Origin: Rubrimonas sp036788415 | GTDB taxonomy: Bacteria > Pseudomonadota > Alphaproteobacteria > Rhodobacterales > Rhodobacteraceae | Length of the DNA: 64,000 bases | Direction: 5' to 3' | Assembly (NCBI RefSeq): GCF_036788415.1 | Contig: NZ_DAIQNN010000002.1 | Span: forward strand, 1-64,000 | Shown: piece by piece, positions 45,637-54,393 of the stretch | Numbering within the stretch: position 1 is the first letter of the stretch | Layout of the letters: each line of letters opens with the position of its first letter | Notes under the pieces: generated by a model | What the model saw: the letters and a program-made list of their open reading frames with translations, nothing else | Database searches by the model: none | What the model was told of the DNA's origin: nothing | Translations under genes and position numbers: made by a program

Positions 45637-46332
45637 TCAGGCGGTGGACGGATACGCGCCGCCATGCTCGGCGGACCAGCGCAGCGGGGCGTTGAGGAAG
45701 CTCTCGACCTGCGCGAGCGTCGCCGCGTCGAAGCGCTTCTGCGCCCGCGCCGCCTCCAGCACGTCCCACCACGTCGCCAGATGGTGCAGCGTCAGTCCCG
45801 CCTCGGCGAGTTTCGGGCGGGTCTCGGGGAAGATGTCGTAATAGAAGATCACCAGCGTATGCGCGACCTCGGCGCCGGCGCGGCGCAGCGCTTCCGCGAA
45901 GCGCAGCTTCGAGCCGCCGTCGGTGGTGAGGTCCTCGACCAGCAGGACGCGCTGGCCTTCGAAGATGTCGCCCTCGATCTGGGCGTCGCGCCCGAAGCCC
46001 TTCGGCTTCTTGCGCACATACTGCATCGGCATGGCCATCCGGTCGGCGATCCAGGCGGCGAAGGGGATGCCCGCCGTCTCGCCGCCCGCCACCGCGTCGA
46101 AACATTCGAAGCCCGCATCGCGCAGCAGCGTGGAGACCGCGAAATCCATCAGCGTCGAGCGCACGCGCGGGTACGAGATCAGCTTGCGGCAGTCGATGTA
46201 GACCGGGCTCGCGAGACCGGAGGTGAAGGTGTAGGGCTGGTCGGCGCGGAAATGCACCGCGTCCACTTCGAGCAGCATCCGCGCGGTCAGCCGGGCGATC
46301 TCGGGTTGCGGGGCGAAGCTGGCGGCGATCAT
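45637..46332 (-). CDS. pyrE: Orotate phosphoribosyltransferase
   Basis: Makes orotidine monophosphate in pyrimidine synthesis. The 231 residues contain FTSGLASPVYIDCRKLISYP, AVAGGETAGIPFAAWIADRM, KKPKGFGRDAQIEG, and the PRPP loop VLLVEDLTTDGGSK. This is the longer alphaproteobacterial form with an extended C-terminal helix. It stands alone between ugpB and a glutamine-synthetase-like gene. Confidence 0.94.
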   Translation of the reverse strand: MIAASFAPQPEIARLTARMLLEVDAVHFRADQPYTFTSGLASPVYIDCRKLISYPRVRSTLMDFAVSTLLRDAGFECFDAVAGGETAGIPFAAWIADRMAMPMQYVRKKPKGFGRDAQIEGDIFEGQRVLLVEDLTTDGGSKLRFAEALRRAGAEVAHTLVIFYYDIFPETRPKLAEAGLTLHHLATWWDVLEAARAQKRFDAATLAQVESFLNAPLRWSAEHGGAYPSTA

Positions 46333-46404
46333 GGGCGGGCTCCTGAAGCGGCGGCGGGCGTGTCCTACCGCGCGCAGCGCCCGCGCGCCAGAGACGCCCC
46401 TCGC

Positions 46405-47769
46405 TCAGACGTTCAGCAGAAGATGCTCGCGCTCCCACGCGGAGATGACCTGCTGATAGGCGGCGTGCTCGGCCTGCTTCACTTCGAGAAAGATCGTCAC
46501 GAAGTCGTCGCCCAGCGCCTCGCGCAGCGCCTTGGAACCGCGCATCGCGTAGAGCGCGTCGAGCAGGTGACGGGGCAGGCGCTGGCTTTTCACCGTGTAG
46601 GCGTTCTTCTGGAGCGGCGGCGTCGGCTCCAGCTCGTCCACCATGCCGAGCCAGCCGCAGACGAGCGAAGCCGCGAGCGCCAGATAGGGGTTGGCGTCGG
46701 CGCCCGGAATGCGATTCTCGATGCGGCGGGCGTGCGGGCGCGAGGCCGGCACGCGCAGACCCACGGTGCGGTTCTCGTGGCCCCAATGGGTGTTGATGGG
46801 GGCGGCGAAGTCCTTGACCAGCCGTCGATAGCTGTTGACGTTCGGCCCTAGCAGCGGCATCGCGTCGTGCAGATACTTCTGCAGGCCCGCGATGTGGGCG
46901 CGGAACAGGGCCGTGTCCTCGCCTTCGGGCGTGGCGAAGAGCGTCTCGCCGGTCTCCAGCGACACCACGCTCTGATGGATGTGCATGGCCGAACCCGGCT
47001 CGAACTGGTGCGGCTTGGCCATGAAGGTCGCATAGACCCCGTGCTTCAGCGCCGCCTGCCGCACGGTGCGCTTGAAGCTGAAGGTCTGGTCGGCGAGCGC
47101 CATCGGATCGCCATGGTCGAAGTTGATCTCGACCTGCGCCGCGCCGCCCTCGTGGATCAGCGTGTCGACGTCGAGGCCCTGCGCCTCGCACCAGTCGTAC
47201 ATGTCCTCGAAGATCGGGTCGAACTCGTTGACCGCGTCGATGCCGTAGCTCTGGCGCCCGGTCTCGGGCCGGCCCGACTTGCCGATCGGCGGCTCCAGCG
47301 GATAGTCGGGGTCGATGTTCTTCTTGCACAGGTAGAATTCGAGCTCGGGCGCCACCACCGGCTTCCAGCCGCGGTCGGCGTAGAGCCGCAGCACCTTGCG
47401 CAGCACCGAGCGCGGCGCGATGGCGCTTTCCGAGCCGTCGCGGTGGAAGGCGTCGCAAATCACCTGCGCGGTCGGCTCGTCATACCACGGCACGAGCTGG
47501 AGGGTGGTCGGGTCGGGGCGCAGGATCAGGTCGGGCTCGGTGTCGTCCATGATCTCGCTGTCGACGAAATCGCCCGTCACCGTCTGGAGGAAGATCGATT
47601 CCGGCAGCCGCAGCCCGCCATCGGCGGAGGAGGAGAGGAACTTTTCGGTCGGCAGGATCTTGCCGCGCGCAACGCCCGACATGTCGGCGACGAGGCATTC
47701 GACCTCGGTGACGCGGCGCGCGCGCAGCCAGCCGGCGAGGCCGTCCGCCGTCAACGTGGGGTCGCCCAT
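46405..47769 (-). CDS. Glutamine-synthetase-family ligase (gamma-glutamylamine type), copy A
   Basis: A 454-residue class-III-like glutamine synthetase homologue. Motifs: VECLVADMSGVARGK at the N-terminus, PVVAPELEFYLCKKN and GAAQVEINFDHGDP for metal/glutamate, FMAKPHQFEPGSAMHIHQSV, and NRTVGLRVP. The lack of GlnA hallmarks and the match in style to PuuA/GlnT proteins suggest ligation of glutamate to an amine such as putrescine. It starts 1 base before the lolA stop boundary and is therefore downstream of lolA on the same strand. Ordinary glutamine synthesis is unlikely. Confidence 0.82.
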   Translation of the reverse strand: MGDPTLTADGLAGWLRARRVTEVECLVADMSGVARGKILPTEKFLSSSADGGLRLPESIFLQTVTGDFVDSEIMDDTEPDLILRPDPTTLQLVPWYDEPTAQVICDAFHRDGSESAIAPRSVLRKVLRLYADRGWKPVVAPELEFYLCKKNIDPDYPLEPPIGKSGRPETGRQSYGIDAVNEFDPIFEDMYDWCEAQGLDVDTLIHEGGAAQVEINFDHGDPMALADQTFSFKRTVRQAALKHGVYATFMAKPHQFEPGSAMHIHQSVVSLETGETLFATPEGEDTALFRAHIAGLQKYLHDAMPLLGPNVNSYRRLVKDFAAPINTHWGHENRTVGLRVPASRPHARRIENRIPGADANPYLALAASLVCGWLGMVDELEPTPPLQKNAYTVKSQRLPRHLLDALYAMRGSKALREALGDDFVTIFLEVKQAEHAAYQQVISAWEREHLLLNV

Positions 47770-47770
47770 C

Positions 47771-48382
47771 TCAGCCGCCGCGCCGGCGGGCGGCCTCTTC
47801 GGCGGCCTCGATGGAGAAGCGCTCGGCGGGGATCGGGACGTTGGTGCGCATCTCGCTCAGCGCCACCGTGGTGCGCCGGCCTTGCGAATCGGTCACGACC
47901 CATTGCCGCAGCTCGAGCGGGTTGTTGGCGAAGATCATCGTGATCTCGCCGACGCCGGGATTGGCGGGGTCGCGCGCGGTGACGGCGAGCTGCCCGTTGG
48001 AGCGGTCGATCCGCGTCACCGCATTCTCGCGGCGCAGATCGACATTCTCCTTGAGCAGCAGGTTGAGCGGGGTCTCCGACAGCGGATAGCGGTCCACCCC
48101 GCCGTCGCGCTTGTCGAGCACGCCGACCCAGAAGCCGTCCGCGATGACGAGCGCAGGGTTGGGCGGCGCGTATTCGAAACGGATGCGGCCGGGGCGACGG
48201 ATGAAGAACTTGCCTTCGGTCACCACCGAGTCGGCGTCGACCTGCACGAACGCGCCCTGCAGGGTCTCGGTGGCGTTGAGATAGTTGGAGATGCGCGCGA
48301 GATCGCGCGCATCCTGCGCCCAGGCCGGGGCGACGGCGAGCGCGGCCATTGCGGCGCTCAGAAGGAAGATGCGTCGGTTCAT
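47771..48382 (-). CDS. lolA: Outer-membrane lipoprotein carrier protein LolA-like
   Basis: A 203-residue periplasmic protein with signal peptide ending in APAWAQDA. The body has RISNYLNATETLQGAFVQVD, FFIRRPGRIRFEYAPPNP, and IFANNPLELRQWVVTDSQGR, the half-barrel signature of LolA, which carries lipoproteins from LolCDE to LolB. ATG at 48382 has AAGGA 5 bases upstream; another ATG lies 6 bases earlier. It ends with an Arg/Gly-rich tail. Confidence 0.88.
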   Translation of the reverse strand: MNRRIFLLSAAMAALAVAPAWAQDARDLARISNYLNATETLQGAFVQVDADSVVTEGKFFIRRPGRIRFEYAPPNPALVIADGFWVGVLDKRDGGVDRYPLSETPLNLLLKENVDLRRENAVTRIDRSNGQLAVTARDPANPGVGEITMIFANNPLELRQWVVTDSQGRRTTVALSEMRTNVPIPAERFSIEAAEEAARRRGG

Positions 48383-48435
48383 GCGCATCCTTATCCGGCG
48401 GAACCGGGCGGAAGCAAGGCGGCGCGGCGACAGGG

Positions 48436-49047
48436 TCAGCTGCTGCGCGACAGCTTGTCGAGCTGGGACTGCATGTCGATCAGCTTCTTCTTCAGCGTGT
48501 CGAGATCGTCGTCGGCCACCGGGCGCACAGGCGGCTCCTGCTCGGCCTTGCTCTCGGCGCTCGCCGACAGGCTGCGCTGGGCGACGACATAGGGGTTGAA
48601 CATCCGCATGGCGTTCTGGAACCACTCCATGTTCGCCCGGGTCATGGTCTCGAAGGTCGCGAAGGCGGGGTTGGCGCCGAAGGCGGCGCGCACCTGCTCG
48701 CGCATCTTCTCCTGGTTCTTGTTGAAGGTCTCCATCGAGGCTTCGAGATAGCCCGGCACGAAGCCCTGCAGCGTGTCGCCATAGAGGCGGATGATCTGGC
48801 GAAGGAAGTTGGCCGGCAGCATGCTCGCGCCCTTGGCCTCTTCCTCGAAGATGATCTGGGTGAGGACGGCGCGGGTGATGTCTTCGCCCGTCTTGGCGTC
48901 GTAGACGACGAAATCGTCGCCCGCGCGCACCATCTCCGCGAGATGGTCGAGCGTCACATAGCTGCTCTTGGCCGTGTTGTAGAGTCGGCGGTTGGCGTAT
49001 TTCTTGATCGTGATCGGCTTCTTGCCGCCGGCGTCGCTTCCGTCCAT
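48436..49047 (-). CDS. phaR: Polyhydroxyalkanoate synthesis repressor PhaR
   Basis: A 203-residue repressor that binds DNA and PHB granules. The DNA-binding N-terminus ITIKKYANRRLYNTAKSSYVTLDHL is highly characteristic, followed by the PHB accumulation domains (GEDITRAVLTQIIFEEEAKG, LPANFLRQIIRLYGDTLQGFVP) and a C-terminal helix. Divergent from phaA; two TTGC/GCAA palindromes in the 272-base space between them are candidate operators. Confidence 0.93.
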   Translation of the reverse strand: MDGSDAGGKKPITIKKYANRRLYNTAKSSYVTLDHLAEMVRAGDDFVVYDAKTGEDITRAVLTQIIFEEEAKGASMLPANFLRQIIRLYGDTLQGFVPGYLEASMETFNKNQEKMREQVRAAFGANPAFATFETMTRANMEWFQNAMRMFNPYVVAQRSLSASAESKAEQEPPVRPVADDDLDTLKKKLIDMQSQLDKLSRSS

Positions 49048-49113
49048 CGCCCGTGCTCCCCGATCGCGCAGCGCCTTCGGCGCATCTGCGCCCCGTTGCG
49101 GGACAATATCGCC

Positions 49114-49132
49114 TTGCGGCGCCGCGCCGCAA
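49114..49132. promoter_or_regulatory. Candidate PhaR operator near phaR
   Basis: TTGCGGC at 49114-49120 and GCCGCAA at 49126-49132 form a perfect inverted repeat, 67 bases upstream of the phaR start. PhaR proteins are known to bind TGC-rich palindromes, so autoregulation is plausible. Confidence 0.45.
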
Positions 49133-49258
49133 CCGTGATTTCCAAACGCGGGTTTGAGCGCCCGCCGGCGCGCGCCGAAATGCGCCGGGGCGCCGCGATC
49201 CGTCGCTGCGCCGTTTTCGCCGGGCTTTGCTACAAGCCCCTTGAGCCGGCGCGCGCGC

Positions 49259-49279
49259 CCGCGCAACTTTGTTGCGCGG
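49259..49279. promoter_or_regulatory. Candidate PhaR operator near phaA
   Basis: CCGCGCAAC at 49259-49267 and GTTGCGCGG at 49271-49279 are perfect 9-base arms around TTT, 41 bases before the phaA start. The position and TTGC/GCAA content fit a repressor site at the phaAB promoter. Confidence 0.55.
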
Positions 49280-49319
49280 CCAGCATCGGCCGGAAGGGTG
49301 CAATCAGGAGAGTCTCTAC

Positions 49320-50495
49320 GTGACCGACATCGTCATCGCTTCGGCCGCCCGCACGCCGGTCGGATCGTTCAACGGCGCTTTCGCCGCGACTTCCGCGATC
49401 GAGCTCGGGGTCGTCGCGGTTCAGGCGGCGCTCGCCCGCGCCGGCGTCGCGCCCCAGGACGTCTCGGAAACGATCCTCGGCCAGGTGCTGACCGCCGGGC
49501 AGGGCCAGAACACCGCCCGCCAGACTCACGTGAAGGCCGGCCTGCCGATCGAGAGCGCGGCCTGGACCATCAATCAGGTCTGCGGTTCGGGGCTGCGGGC
49601 GGTGGCCCTCGGCGCGCAGCACATCATGCTCGGCGACGCCGAAATCGTGGTCGCCGGCGGGCAGGAGAGCATGTCGCTGTCCACCCATGCGGCCCATCTG
49701 CGCGCCGGGACCAAGATGGGGAACATGGACTTCATCGACACGATGATCCGCGACGGGCTGTGGGACGCGTTCAACGGCTATCACATGGGAACCACCGCCG
49801 AGAACGTCGCCCGCCAGTGGCAGCTGACCCGCGACGAGCAGGACGCCTTCGCCGTCGCCTCGCAGAACAAGGCGGAAGCCGCGCAGAAGGCGGGCCGCTT
49901 CGCGGACGAGATCGCCCCGGTCACGGTGAAGACCCGCAAGGGCGAGGTCGTGGTGGAGCATGACGAGTACATCCGCCACGGGGCCAGCCTCGAGGCGATG
50001 GCCAAGCTGCGCCCGGCCTTCAGCAAGGACGGCACGGTGACCGCCGGCAACGCCTCGGGGCTGAACGACGGCGCGGCCGTGGCCGTGCTGATGTCCGCCG
50101 CCGAAGCCGAGCGGCGCGGGATAACGCCGCTCGCGCGCATCGCCTCCTACGCGACCGCCGGCGTCGACCCCGCCATCATGGGCACGGGACCTATCCCCGC
50201 CAGCCGCAAGGCGCTTGAGAAGGCGGGCTGGACGGTCAAGGACCTCGACCTCGTCGAGGCCAACGAGGCCTTCGCGGCGCAGGCCTGCGCGGTCAACAAG
50301 GACATGGGCTGGGACCCCGAGATCGTGAATGTGAATGGCGGCGCCATCGCCATCGGCCACCCGATCGGCGCGAGCGGCGCCCGGGTGCTCAACACGCTGC
50401 TGTTCGAGATGCAGCGCAGGGACGCGAAGAAGGGCCTCGCGACCCTGTGCATCGGCGGCGGCATGGGCGTCGCCATGTGCCTCGAACGACCCTGA
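49320..50495 (+). CDS. phaA: Acetyl-CoA C-acetyltransferase
   Basis: Condenses two acetyl-CoA to acetoacetyl-CoA, first step of PHB synthesis. The 391-residue thiolase has the nucleophile C88 in NQVCGSGLRAV, GHPIGASGARVL with the catalytic His, and the second Cys in LCIGGGMGVAMC. The GTG start at 49320 follows AGGAG and gives the normal N-terminus TDIVIASAARTPVG. phaB follows after 76 bases. The synthase gene phaC is not in this window. Confidence 0.95.
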   Translation: MTDIVIASAARTPVGSFNGAFAATSAIELGVVAVQAALARAGVAPQDVSETILGQVLTAGQGQNTARQTHVKAGLPIESAAWTINQVCGSGLRAVALGAQHIMLGDAEIVVAGGQESMSLSTHAAHLRAGTKMGNMDFIDTMIRDGLWDAFNGYHMGTTAENVARQWQLTRDEQDAFAVASQNKAEAAQKAGRFADEIAPVTVKTRKGEVVVEHDEYIRHGASLEAMAKLRPAFSKDGTVTAGNASGLNDGAAVAVLMSAAEAERRGITPLARIASYATAGVDPAIMGTGPIPASRKALEKAGWTVKDLDLVEANEAFAAQACAVNKDMGWDPEIVNVNGGAIAIGHPIGASGARVLNTLLFEMQRRDAKKGLATLCIGGGMGVAMCLERP

Positions 50496-50571
50496 GACTC
50501 CCGACCGGGGCCGGCCTTCCGCCGGCTTCGGACTTCCAGCTTGAAACAACGCATAAAAGGAGGAGACCGAG

Positions 50572-51294
50572 ATGGCGCGAGTCGCACTTGTCACCGGAGG
50601 ATCGCGCGGCATCGGCGCGGCGATATCGAAGGCGCTGAAGGAGGCCGGCTATTCGGTCGCCGCGAATTACGCCGGCAATGACGAGGCCGCAGCGGCCTTC
50701 AAGGCCGAGACGGGGATCCCCGTCTACAAGTGGAACGTCGCCGATTACGACGCCAGCAAGGCGGGGATCGCGCAGGTCGAGGCCGATCTCGGGCCGCTCG
50801 ACATCGTCGTCGCCAACGCCGGCATCACCCGCGACGCGCCGTTCCACAAGATGACGCCCGACCAGTGGAACCAGGTGATCGACACCAACCTGCACGGCGT
50901 CTTCAACACCATCCACCCGGTCTGGACCGGCATGCGCGACCGCAAGTTCGGACGCATCGTCGTGATCAGCTCGGTGAACGGCCAGAAGGGGCAGTTCGCG
51001 CAGGTCAACTACGCCGCGACCAAGGCGGGCGACATCGGCATCGTGCGCAGCCTCGCGCAGGAGGGCGCGCGCGCCGGGATCACCGTCAACGCGGTCTGCC
51101 CCGGCTACATCGCCACCGAGATGGTGATGGCGGTGCCCGAGAAAGTGCGCGAATCGATCATCGCCCAGATCCCGGCGGGCCGGCTCGGCGAGCCGGACGA
51201 GATCGCGCGCTGCGTGACCTTCCTCGTCTCCGACGATGCGGGCTTCATCAACGGCTCGACGATCTCGGCCAACGGCGCCCAGTTCTTCGGCTGA
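50572..51294 (+). CDS. phaB: Acetoacetyl-CoA reductase
   Basis: NADPH-dependent SDR reductase of 240 residues making (R)-3-hydroxybutyryl-CoA. Cofactor loop VTGGSRGIGAAIS, NAGITRDAPFHKMTPDQWNQV, catalytic Ser in VVISSVNGQKGQ and Tyr/Lys in QVNYAATKAG, and the C-terminal FLVSDDAGFINGSTIS. A strong ribosome site, AAAAGGAGGAGA, precedes the ATG. It is the second and last gene of phaAB; a hairpin follows. Confidence 0.95.
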   Translation: MARVALVTGGSRGIGAAISKALKEAGYSVAANYAGNDEAAAAFKAETGIPVYKWNVADYDASKAGIAQVEADLGPLDIVVANAGITRDAPFHKMTPDQWNQVIDTNLHGVFNTIHPVWTGMRDRKFGRIVVISSVNGQKGQFAQVNYAATKAGDIGIVRSLAQEGARAGITVNAVCPGYIATEMVMAVPEKVRESIIAQIPAGRLGEPDEIARCVTFLVSDDAGFINGSTISANGAQFFG

Positions 51295-51306
51295 CGCCTC
51301 AGCGCC

Positions 51307-51334
51307 CGCGCCTTCCCCCTCGGGGGAGGGCGCG
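51307..51334. terminator. Strong hairpin between convergent phaB and ligase gene
   Basis: CGCGCC-TT-CCCCC pairs with GGGGG-A-GGGCGCG around a CTCG turn, about 14 pairs, 13 bases after the phaB stop. No T-run is present. It resembles the CCCTCCC/GGGAGGG arms of the 177-base repeats and might be a minimal relative. Confidence 0.5.
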
Positions 51335-51340
51335 ACCCCG

Positions 51341-52708
51341 CTACAGCGTGCGCAGATAGGCGTCGTATTCGGCGTCGGTCACGCGGTCGAGCAGGCGGTT
51401 CATCTCCTGCCATTTCATCAGCGCGTAGACCCGACGGAACTCCGCCCCCAGCGTCTCGCGCATGAAGCGCGACGCCTCGAAGGCGGAGATCGCGGCCGGC
51501 CAGTGCGCGGGCAGCGCCGTGCCCTGCCCCTTGCGCGGCTCGCCGTCGACGGGCTCGGCAGGATCGGACTTGCGCTCCAGCCCCCGCAGGACGCCGGCGA
51601 GGATCGCTGCGAGCGCCAGATAGGGGTTGGCGTCGGAGCCCGCGACACGGTGCTCGATGCGCGCGGCGGGGCCGCGCAGCGCGGGGCAGCGCACCGCCAC
51701 GCCGCGATTGTCGAGGCCCCAGGCGGCGATGCAGGGCGCATAGCTCCCCGGGCGCAGCCTGCGATAGGAGTTCAGATGCGGCGCGAACAGCAGCGTCGAG
51801 TCCGCCATCGTCTCCAGCAGGCCGCCCACGGCGTGGCGCATCGTCGGCGCCGGCCCGTCCTCCTCGCCCGCGTCGAAGATGTTGCGACCGTCCTCGTCCA
51901 TCAGAGAGATATGGAAATGCAGCCCCGAGCCCGACTGGTCGCCATAGGGCTTGGCCATGAAGCAGGCGTCCATGCCGTGCTGGCGCGCCACGCCGCGGAT
52001 CGCGCGGCGCAACATGATCGCGTGATCGGCGGCGGCGAGCGGGTCGGCGGTGTGGCCCAGATTGATCTCGAACTGGCCGGGGCCGAATTCGGCGGTGGCG
52101 GCGTCCGCCGGCGCGCCGAGCGCCTTGGCGGCGGCGTCGATGTCGGCGAGCACGCCCGCAAAGGCCGATTTCACGTCGAGCAGATAGACCTGCGCCGCCT
52201 CCAGCCGGTCGCCGCCGACGCCGCGCGGCGGCACGGCGCGCCCGGCCTCGTCGGTCTCCGCATCCACGAAGTAGAATTCCAGCTCCGGCGCGACGACCGG
52301 CGTCAGCCCCTTCTCGGCGAACCGCTTCGCCACCCCCGCCAGCACTTGCCGCGGATCGTAGACGCAGGGGGTGACGCCGTCCGTCTCCGTCATCGTCATC
52401 AGCGCGACGGCGGTCGGCCGCTCGGTCCAGTGGGCGCGGCCGAAGGCGTGCGGGATCGGCCAGCCGATGCCGTCAGGGTCGCCGATCTCGACGGCGATGC
52501 CGGCCTCTGCGACGTCTTCGGAGGCGATGTCGAGATTGTAGCTCGACATCGGCATCCGCACCGAGCCCTTGGCGAGCTTGTCGATCTGGCTGGCGGGCAG
52601 CCATTTGCCGCGCATCACAGCGTTCATGTCGGGAAAGACGCACTCGACGATCTCGATGTCGGGATTGTCGGCCATGAAGGCGGCGGCGCGGGCGGCGAAG
52701 GGCGTCAT
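51341..52708 (-). CDS. Glutamine-synthetase-family ligase (gamma-glutamylamine type), copy B
   Basis: A 455-residue glutamine synthetase homologue. Motifs: IVECVFPDMNAVMRGKWLP, TPVVAPELEFYFVDAE, FGPGQFEINLGHTADP, MAKPYGDQSGSGLHFHISLMD, and NRGVAVRCPA. It is related to PuuA-type glutamate-putrescine ligases and clearly different in sequence from copy A. The ATG at 52708 overlaps the stop of the agmatinase-family gene by 4 bases, tying the two reactions together. Likely role: glutamylation of the amine released by that enzyme. The substrate remains inferred. Confidence 0.84.
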   Translation of the reverse strand: MTPFAARAAAFMADNPDIEIVECVFPDMNAVMRGKWLPASQIDKLAKGSVRMPMSSYNLDIASEDVAEAGIAVEIGDPDGIGWPIPHAFGRAHWTERPTAVALMTMTETDGVTPCVYDPRQVLAGVAKRFAEKGLTPVVAPELEFYFVDAETDEAGRAVPPRGVGGDRLEAAQVYLLDVKSAFAGVLADIDAAAKALGAPADAATAEFGPGQFEINLGHTADPLAAADHAIMLRRAIRGVARQHGMDACFMAKPYGDQSGSGLHFHISLMDEDGRNIFDAGEEDGPAPTMRHAVGGLLETMADSTLLFAPHLNSYRRLRPGSYAPCIAAWGLDNRGVAVRCPALRGPAARIEHRVAGSDANPYLALAAILAGVLRGLERKSDPAEPVDGEPRKGQGTALPAHWPAAISAFEASRFMRETLGAEFRRVYALMKWQEMNRLLDRVTDAEYDAYLRTL

Positions 52709-53649
52709 TTTCCCGCGCTCGCATAAAGGCACAGCATGTGCAGCGCGACGGTCGCCCCGGCGAGCGCCGTGATCTCCGACACGTCGTAGGCGGGCGAGAC
52801 CTCGACCACGTCGGCGCCGATCACGGTCATGCCCTGCATCTCGCGCAGGATGGCGAGCGCCTGATGCATGAACATCCCCCCGCAGACCGGCGTGCCGGTG
52901 CCCGGCGCCTGGGAGGGGTCGAGCGCGTCGATGTCGAAGGTGACGTAGCAGGGCCGGTCGCCGACGCGGGCGCGGATGGCATGGGCGGCGGCGCGCCAGC
53001 CTTCTTCGTGGAGGCGGATCGCGTCGAAGGTCTCGAAGCCCATCGGGTCGTCATTGGTGGTGCGGATGCCGATCTGGATGGAGGTCGCGGGGTCGACGAT
53101 CCCCTCCTTCGCCGCGTGATGGAACATAGTGCCATGGTCGATGCGGCCGTCGTCGGGCCATGTGTCGGTGTGGGCGTCGAACTGGATCAGCGAGATCGGC
53201 GCGCCGAAGCGGGCCGCGTGCGCCCTGAGGCTGGGATAGGTGGTGAAATGGTCGCCGCCGAGAAGCAGCAGTTTCGGACCCGCCGAAAGAACCTCGGCGA
53301 TGGCCGCCTCGATGGCGTCGGGGACCGCCTCGGGCCGTCCGTGGTCGAACCAGACGTCGCCGTAATCGACCACGGCGAGACGCTCGAACGGATCGAAGGG
53401 CGAGGGCCAGGCGCGGCTCCAGGCGAGGTTGGTCGAGGCGGCGCGGATCGCGCGCGGGCCGAAGCGGCAGCCGGGGCGGTTGGTGACGGCGGTGTCGAAG
53501 GGCACGCCCAGCACCGCGACGTCGGCGCCGGCCAGGTCGCGCGCGTAGAGGCGTCGGCAGAAGCTGAGCGCGCCGGAATACATGTACTCGTCATGGGTGA
53601 CGGCGCGGGGGCTGTCGGCGGTGATGGCGTAGTCGCGGCGGGCGGGCAT
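52705..53649 (-). CDS. speB: Agmatinase-family ureohydrolase
   Basis: Binuclear-manganese hydrolase of 314 residues releasing urea from agmatine or a related guanidino compound. Metal ligands: H134 in GGDHFTTYP, D158-A-H160-T-D162, and D239/D241 in TFDIDALDPSQAPGTG. The GTGTPVCGG loop fits agmatinase-like enzymes. The ATG at 53649 is preferred, because GGAG inside an upstream in-frame ATG (53661) provides its ribosome site. Guanidinobutyrase or guanidinopropionase are real alternatives, so the symbol is tentative. It is divergent from the GntR regulator, with a TGTGATCACA palindrome between. Confidence 0.85.
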   Translation of the reverse strand: MPARRDYAITADSPRAVTHDEYMYSGALSFCRRLYARDLAGADVAVLGVPFDTAVTNRPGCRFGPRAIRAASTNLAWSRAWPSPFDPFERLAVVDYGDVWFDHGRPEAVPDAIEAAIAEVLSAGPKLLLLGGDHFTTYPSLRAHAARFGAPISLIQFDAHTDTWPDDGRIDHGTMFHHAAKEGIVDPATSIQIGIRTTNDDPMGFETFDAIRLHEEGWRAAAHAIRARVGDRPCYVTFDIDALDPSQAPGTGTPVCGGMFMHQALAILREMQGMTVIGADVVEVSPAYDVSEITALAGATVALHMLCLYASAGK

Positions 53650-53660
53650 TCTGAACTCCA

Positions 53661-53689
53661 TTGACACAGCCCGATTTGTGATCACATTC
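53661..53689 (+). promoter_or_regulatory. Promoter with overlapping GntR-type operator
   Basis: TTGACA at 53661-53666 is a good -35 for the regulator, and ACATTC at 53684-53689 a weak -10 with 17-base spacing. The palindrome TGTGATCACA (53677-53686) lies between and over them. The predicted transcript would begin almost at the ATG at 53698. Confidence 0.55.
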
Positions 53690-53697
53690 TGCCGCGC

Positions 53698-54351
53698 ATG
53701 GCAAGCGAGCACGCATCCGAAGGGCCGGCGCATGAGCGCGTCTACCGCGCGCTGCGCCAGCGCATCCTGCACGGAGAGCTTGCGCCGGGGCAAGCGCTGA
53801 CGCTGCGCGGGGTCGCCGAAGCGCTCGGCGTGTCGATGACGCCCGCGCGCGAGGCGGTGCGGCGGCTGACCGCCGAGCGCGCGCTGGAGACGACGCCGAC
53901 GGGCCGCGTGCTCGCGCCCGTGTTGGCGCCGGCGGCGCTGGCGGAGCTGACCGAGGCGCGGGCGCTGCTCGAACCCGAACTCGCCGCGCGCGCCCTTCCC
54001 CATGCCGACGCAGCGTTGATCGCCCGGCTGCGCGCCGCCGACGCCGAGGTGAACGCCGCCATCGCCCGCGGCGACGCCGGCGGCTACGTCCGCGCCAACG
54101 TCGATTTCCACGGCGCCCTCTACGCGGCGGCGGACGCGCCGGCGCTCAGCGCGCTGGTCGAGAGCGTCTGGCTCCAGCTCAACCCCTCGATGCGGGTGAT
54201 CACCGGGCGCGCCGGCACGGCGGGACTCGTCGATCAGCATGAAGCCGCCTTGCGGGCGCTGGAGGCGCATGACGCCGACGCCCTGCGCGCCGCGATCCGC
54301 GACGACGCGCTGCAAGCGCAGGCCCTCATCGCGCAGCTTGCCCCCGCCTGA
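53698..54351 (+). CDS. GntR family regulator, FCD (FadR) subfamily
   Basis: A 217-residue regulator. The winged helix is at residues 10-75 (VYRALRQRILHGELAPGQ, LTLRGVAEALGVSMTPAREAVRRL) and an all-helical FCD ligand domain follows, with NVDFHGALYAAADAPALSALVESVW and DQHEAALRALEAHDADAL carrying the metal-binding His/Asp. It sits between the agmatinase operon and the aminotransferase gene, both next to matching palindromes, so it very likely controls both. The ligand is probably an amine or its carboxylic product. Confidence 0.88.
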   Translation: MASEHASEGPAHERVYRALRQRILHGELAPGQALTLRGVAEALGVSMTPAREAVRRLTAERALETTPTGRVLAPVLAPAALAELTEARALLEPELAARALPHADAALIARLRAADAEVNAAIARGDAGGYVRANVDFHGALYAAADAPALSALVESVWLQLNPSMRVITGRAGTAGLVDQHEAALRALEAHDADALRAAIRDDALQAQALIAQLAPA

Positions 54352-54393
54352 CGCGCCGCCGCCTTGACGCGGCCGCAAGTTTCCGGCAGCGTA

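Noticed and set aside
46405..47769. Housekeeping glutamine synthetase glnA
   Set aside because: The sequence is of the PuuA/GlnT style, no glnB is adjacent, and a second related ligase is coupled to an agmatinase-family gene.
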